Virus record (IMG/VR): IMGVR_UViG_3300028883_000003
Span: 1 to 64,000 of that record
Direction: 5' to 3' (one strand)
Length of the DNA: 64,000 nt
From: a virus
The notes beneath the pieces are model-generated. The model ran no database searches and had not been told where the DNA came from. It saw only the letters and a list, made by a program, of their open reading frames with translations. The stretch's first letter is position 1, and every line of letters begins with the position of its first letter. This document shows, in pieces, positions 61,656 to 64,000 of the stretch. The position numbers and the translations under genes were made by a program.

Positions 61656-63797
61656 GTGGCTTTATACGGGAATCGAACCAGATATAAGACTGGAAAAAAA
61701 CATAAAACTATTATTCGTTCATCCAAGCCAGTAAAAAACGTTGTTGCTGATGTAGATAAAAATATAGCTAATGCTGTAGCTATTCATACAGTTGTTAATT
61801 CGCGTACTGCTACGTCTGTTTTGACAACAGTTAATGATTATCAAAATCCTGACCTAAACAACAGAACAACAGTTGTTAATTTGTCCAGACAGTTGCGTTC
61901 TATTGAGGGCATATGTGCTTCAGTAGCAGACCTGTTGGCAGATTTTGGTGTGACCAAAGGTGCCTATTATTCTGACAGCGAAGAATTAAAACTTATGTTA
62001 AACAAGTGGGCTAATTTTGTAAATGGTCCAATTGCTTTGTCCAAACAAAAAGGAGTGGTTTTTCCTGTTCCCGGAATAAGATCATTGTCACGTAAAATTT
62101 TTGATGATTATATTACGGATGGTGATGCTGTCTTTACTTTGTTTTGGAAAAATGGTGTGAAGATGGACCCTAATGACACAGAGTCTTATTTCATACCTGT
62201 GTCCATAAAAACATTAGACACCGCTTCTTTGACAATTGATCCTGATTTAGCTAGTCTTGGTGTTGAGCGAATTGAGTTAAAATTCAGCAACGACACTTTA
62301 AAGCGTATTAAAGAACCTACTACGGATGCCGATAAGTTTTTAAGGGATAGTTTGCCTAAAGAGTGGTTAAAATTTATCAATAGTGGTGAGTCAATTATTT
62401 TGGATGCAAACGTAACTTATCATTTAAAGCGTAATGGGAAAGATTGGAAGGCATGGGGAGAGCCTTTATTCTTAAAGGCATTTAGTGCTGTTGCAGCTAA
62501 ACGAAGATTACAAGCCGTAGACGATGCAACTATTGATGGTCTTATTAATCGTTTTACTGTTTTTAAGTTAGGTCTTGAAGATAAAGATAAAAATCCGGCT
62601 TATCACATTCCTTCTAATGCTCGTACTCAAGCACTAATTGAAATTTTAACTAGTTCAAAAAGAACTAATGCTATCGTTTGGCCGGGTCCAGATTTGGATA
62701 TTATGGATATTGGTCCAGACGGTAAAATTTTGGAGTTTGACCAAAAGTATAAACAAGCTGATATTGATATCTTAAGAGCCCTGCACGTATCTCCTCTTTT
62801 GATTGATGGAGGTTCTACTGGACAATCTGCCAGAGACTGGGCTGCTTTTGTGAGTACTGAAGTTGGACTTGATGCTATTCGCAATGAATTAGAGCAGACC
62901 TTTACACAAATCGGTAAAGAAATAGCATTGGCCAATAAAATGGATTATGAGCAGCTTTATTACAAATTTGATACCCAAATGTTGAAGGATGAAAAAGCCG
63001 TAAGAGACTTTGCATTAAAAGTTTTTGAGCTTGGTGGTTTATCTGTGGAAACATTTGTTCGCACCATGGGGTATGATTTTAACACCGAGAAAACACTCAA
63101 AGAACGAGAGCAGTCAAGTGGTGTTTCTGATTTGTTTGTTAATCCTAATGTTCCGGGGTTTACTGGAAAAACACCAGATGGCGGCGATGGTCGTCCGCCG
63201 GGGAGTACTGATGACGAACCAAGGGAAGATAAAGATAAGTCTGCTGCTTCTAACCCGTTGGATAATGTTACTGTTTTTTATGGGATGTACAAACGAACAT
63301 TTGATTCTGTTATAAAAAACGTTAACTATCACTTGGCCATTAACCAAAAAAACATGGCCACTATGACTCTTATAGCAGGCTTTAACCAATTTAAACTTTT
63401 GGTTGATTCACAATTAAACAATACATTTTTGAAATATTCTGGTGGTAATGTAACGGGGTATTTGGAAAAGTTATTGCAGTGGAATGAAAATTATATTACT
63501 CGTTTTTATCAACAGGCAGCAACGGCTTTAGAAACAAGTCAAGAAGATTTCAATTTGTTGGCTAAAAAAAGCGATGAGCGTATTTTGATGTATGCACAGG
63601 AAAGTTTTAGAAAGGCCAAGTGGGTTGGTTTGATGGCATTGGCTAAACTAGAAGGCAAAACCAAAGCTATTTGGTCTTGTGATAACCCGCAAAATATAAC
63701 ATGTGTTGAAAACAATGGAAAATCTTTTGATTTGGATATTTTGGTTGGCATGTTTCCAAGTCATCCTAATTGCAAGTGCACATTGGAGTTTATGTAA
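61656..63797 (+). CDS. portal protein fused to a MuF-like domain
   Basis: From a GTG start, residues 1 to about 490 form a portal (YKQADIDILRALHVSPLLID and AFVSTEVGLDAIRNELEQTF). A polar linker rich in G, D and K (about 500-540) leads to a C-terminal domain ending in MFPSHPNCKCTLEFM, the P-x-C-x-C mark of the Mu F/SPP1 gp7-type minor head protein. In many phages these are two genes; here they are one 713-residue chain. Confidence 0.88.
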   Translation: MALYGNRTRYKTGKKHKTIIRSSKPVKNVVADVDKNIANAVAIHTVVNSRTATSVLTTVNDYQNPDLNNRTTVVNLSRQLRSIEGICASVADLLADFGVTKGAYYSDSEELKLMLNKWANFVNGPIALSKQKGVVFPVPGIRSLSRKIFDDYITDGDAVFTLFWKNGVKMDPNDTESYFIPVSIKTLDTASLTIDPDLASLGVERIELKFSNDTLKRIKEPTTDADKFLRDSLPKEWLKFINSGESIILDANVTYHLKRNGKDWKAWGEPLFLKAFSAVAAKRRLQAVDDATIDGLINRFTVFKLGLEDKDKNPAYHIPSNARTQALIEILTSSKRTNAIVWPGPDLDIMDIGPDGKILEFDQKYKQADIDILRALHVSPLLIDGGSTGQSARDWAAFVSTEVGLDAIRNELEQTFTQIGKEIALANKMDYEQLYYKFDTQMLKDEKAVRDFALKVFELGGLSVETFVRTMGYDFNTEKTLKEREQSSGVSDLFVNPNVPGFTGKTPDGGDGRPPGSTDDEPREDKDKSAASNPLDNVTVFYGMYKRTFDSVIKNVNYHLAINQKNMATMTLIAGFNQFKLLVDSQLNNTFLKYSGGNVTGYLEKLLQWNENYITRFYQQAATALETSQEDFNLLAKKSDERILMYAQESFRKAKWVGLMALAKLEGKTKAIWSCDNPQNITCVENNGKSFDLDILVGMFPSHPNCKCTLEFM

Positions 63798-64000
63798 TGG
63801 AATTAGATCATACTAAAAGAGAGCAAGCAATACAGGAGTTAGAAAATATCAGTTTTGTTCGAGAGTCTGGCCAATACCAGATGTCCACTGGACATATTAT
63901 AACTAGGCTTTTACCAAATCTTTTAACATCCTCTTATTGCCAAATATTTGAATCAGTTTACAATGAGTATAGTAATAAACCGAATGGAATGCCTGTTCAT
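63797..64000 (+). CDS. hypothetical late protein, cut by right edge
   Basis: The ATG overlaps the portal stop (TAATG). The visible 68 codons begin MELDHTKREQAIQELENISF and are mixed polar. The rest is outside the window. By its place after portal-MuF it is likely a head-morphogenesis or protease gene. Confidence 0.6.
   Translation, partial: MELDHTKREQAIQELENISFVRESGQYQMSTGHIITRLLPNLLTSSYCQIFESVYNEYSNKPNGMPVH

Noticed and set aside
1-64000. Lysogeny functions
   Set aside because: I searched for integrase, excisionase, Cro/CI-like repressors and att-like sites near tRNA genes and saw none; the overlaps at tRNA ends are not duplicated as att sites.

Overview
The window is an internal piece (both ends cut genes) of the genome of a tailed double-stranded DNA phage (Caudoviricetes). 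A terminase large subunit, a portal protein fused to a MuF-like domain, a family A DNA polymerase, SSB, RuvC, phage-style tRNAs and dense stop/start-overlapping genes show this. The DNA is strongly AT-rich. Ribosome binding sites are of the AGGAG type. An outer-membrane-barrel-like protein, small lipoproteins and a heptose-type sugar cassette point to a Gram-negative host. I see no integrase, repressor or other sign of lysogeny.

Layout. (1) From position 1 to about 25.5 kb all genes read leftward: an accessory block of about 75 mostly tiny genes. It holds a membrane-anchored RuvB-like ATPase, a MoxR/VWA pair, an RNA ligase, an ECF-like sigma factor, a GGQ-domain (release-factor-like) protein, a macro-domain protein, tRNA-Leu and tRNA-Lys. 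(2) A control region at 25.46-26.53 kb separates the two divergent arms. It carries repeated motifs and a near-consensus sigma70 promoter. (3) From 26.5 to 37.3 kb genes read rightward: one monocistronic gene of unusual composition closed by a strong terminator, two palindromic operator-like sites, more tiny genes, an HD phosphohydrolase, a small heat-shock protein, a secreted fibronectin-type protein, seven tRNA genes and an unassigned structured RNA. (4) From 37.3 to 58.6 kb genes read leftward again: RuvC, an HU-like protein, an outer-membrane-like protein, a duplicated-domain membrane protein, a second sigma factor, DNA polymerase, SSB, a long sugar and glycosyltransferase cassette (44.5-56.2 kb), HNH nuclease, dNMP kinase and MazG-like protein. 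(5) After an extremely AT-rich gap, the late genes read rightward from 59.0 kb: a terminase-associated gene, terminase, portal-MuF, and on past the right end.

The most striking content is a family of at least 31 tiny proteins (about 60-95 aa). They share only a short hydrophobic core of the form N-[S/T/P]-x-F-x-[L/F]-F-[L/x]-x-x-L, preceded by a variable, often basic or strand-rich N-terminal half and followed by a short polar tail. They fill both early arms (21 leftward, 10-11 rightward) and are absent from the replication, sugar and late modules. Many sit in translationally coupled tandems, and some are truncated. I do not recognise this family. Other points are two tandem co-varying structured RNAs, a conserved structured RNA candidate among the tRNAs, three related leftward terminators with a shared leader, nine tRNAs that all carry U34, two of which have C33, and a bifunctional heptose-type enzyme with swapped domain order.

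Working together: the early arms probably serve host take-over. The two sigma factors could redirect host RNA polymerase, and the tRNAs, RNA ligase and GGQ protein could protect or tune translation. The rightward-converging middle block copies DNA and makes nucleotide precursors. The sugar cassette would build and attach a glycan, either to the virion or to the host surface. All functions are read from sequence motifs only; no database search was possible.
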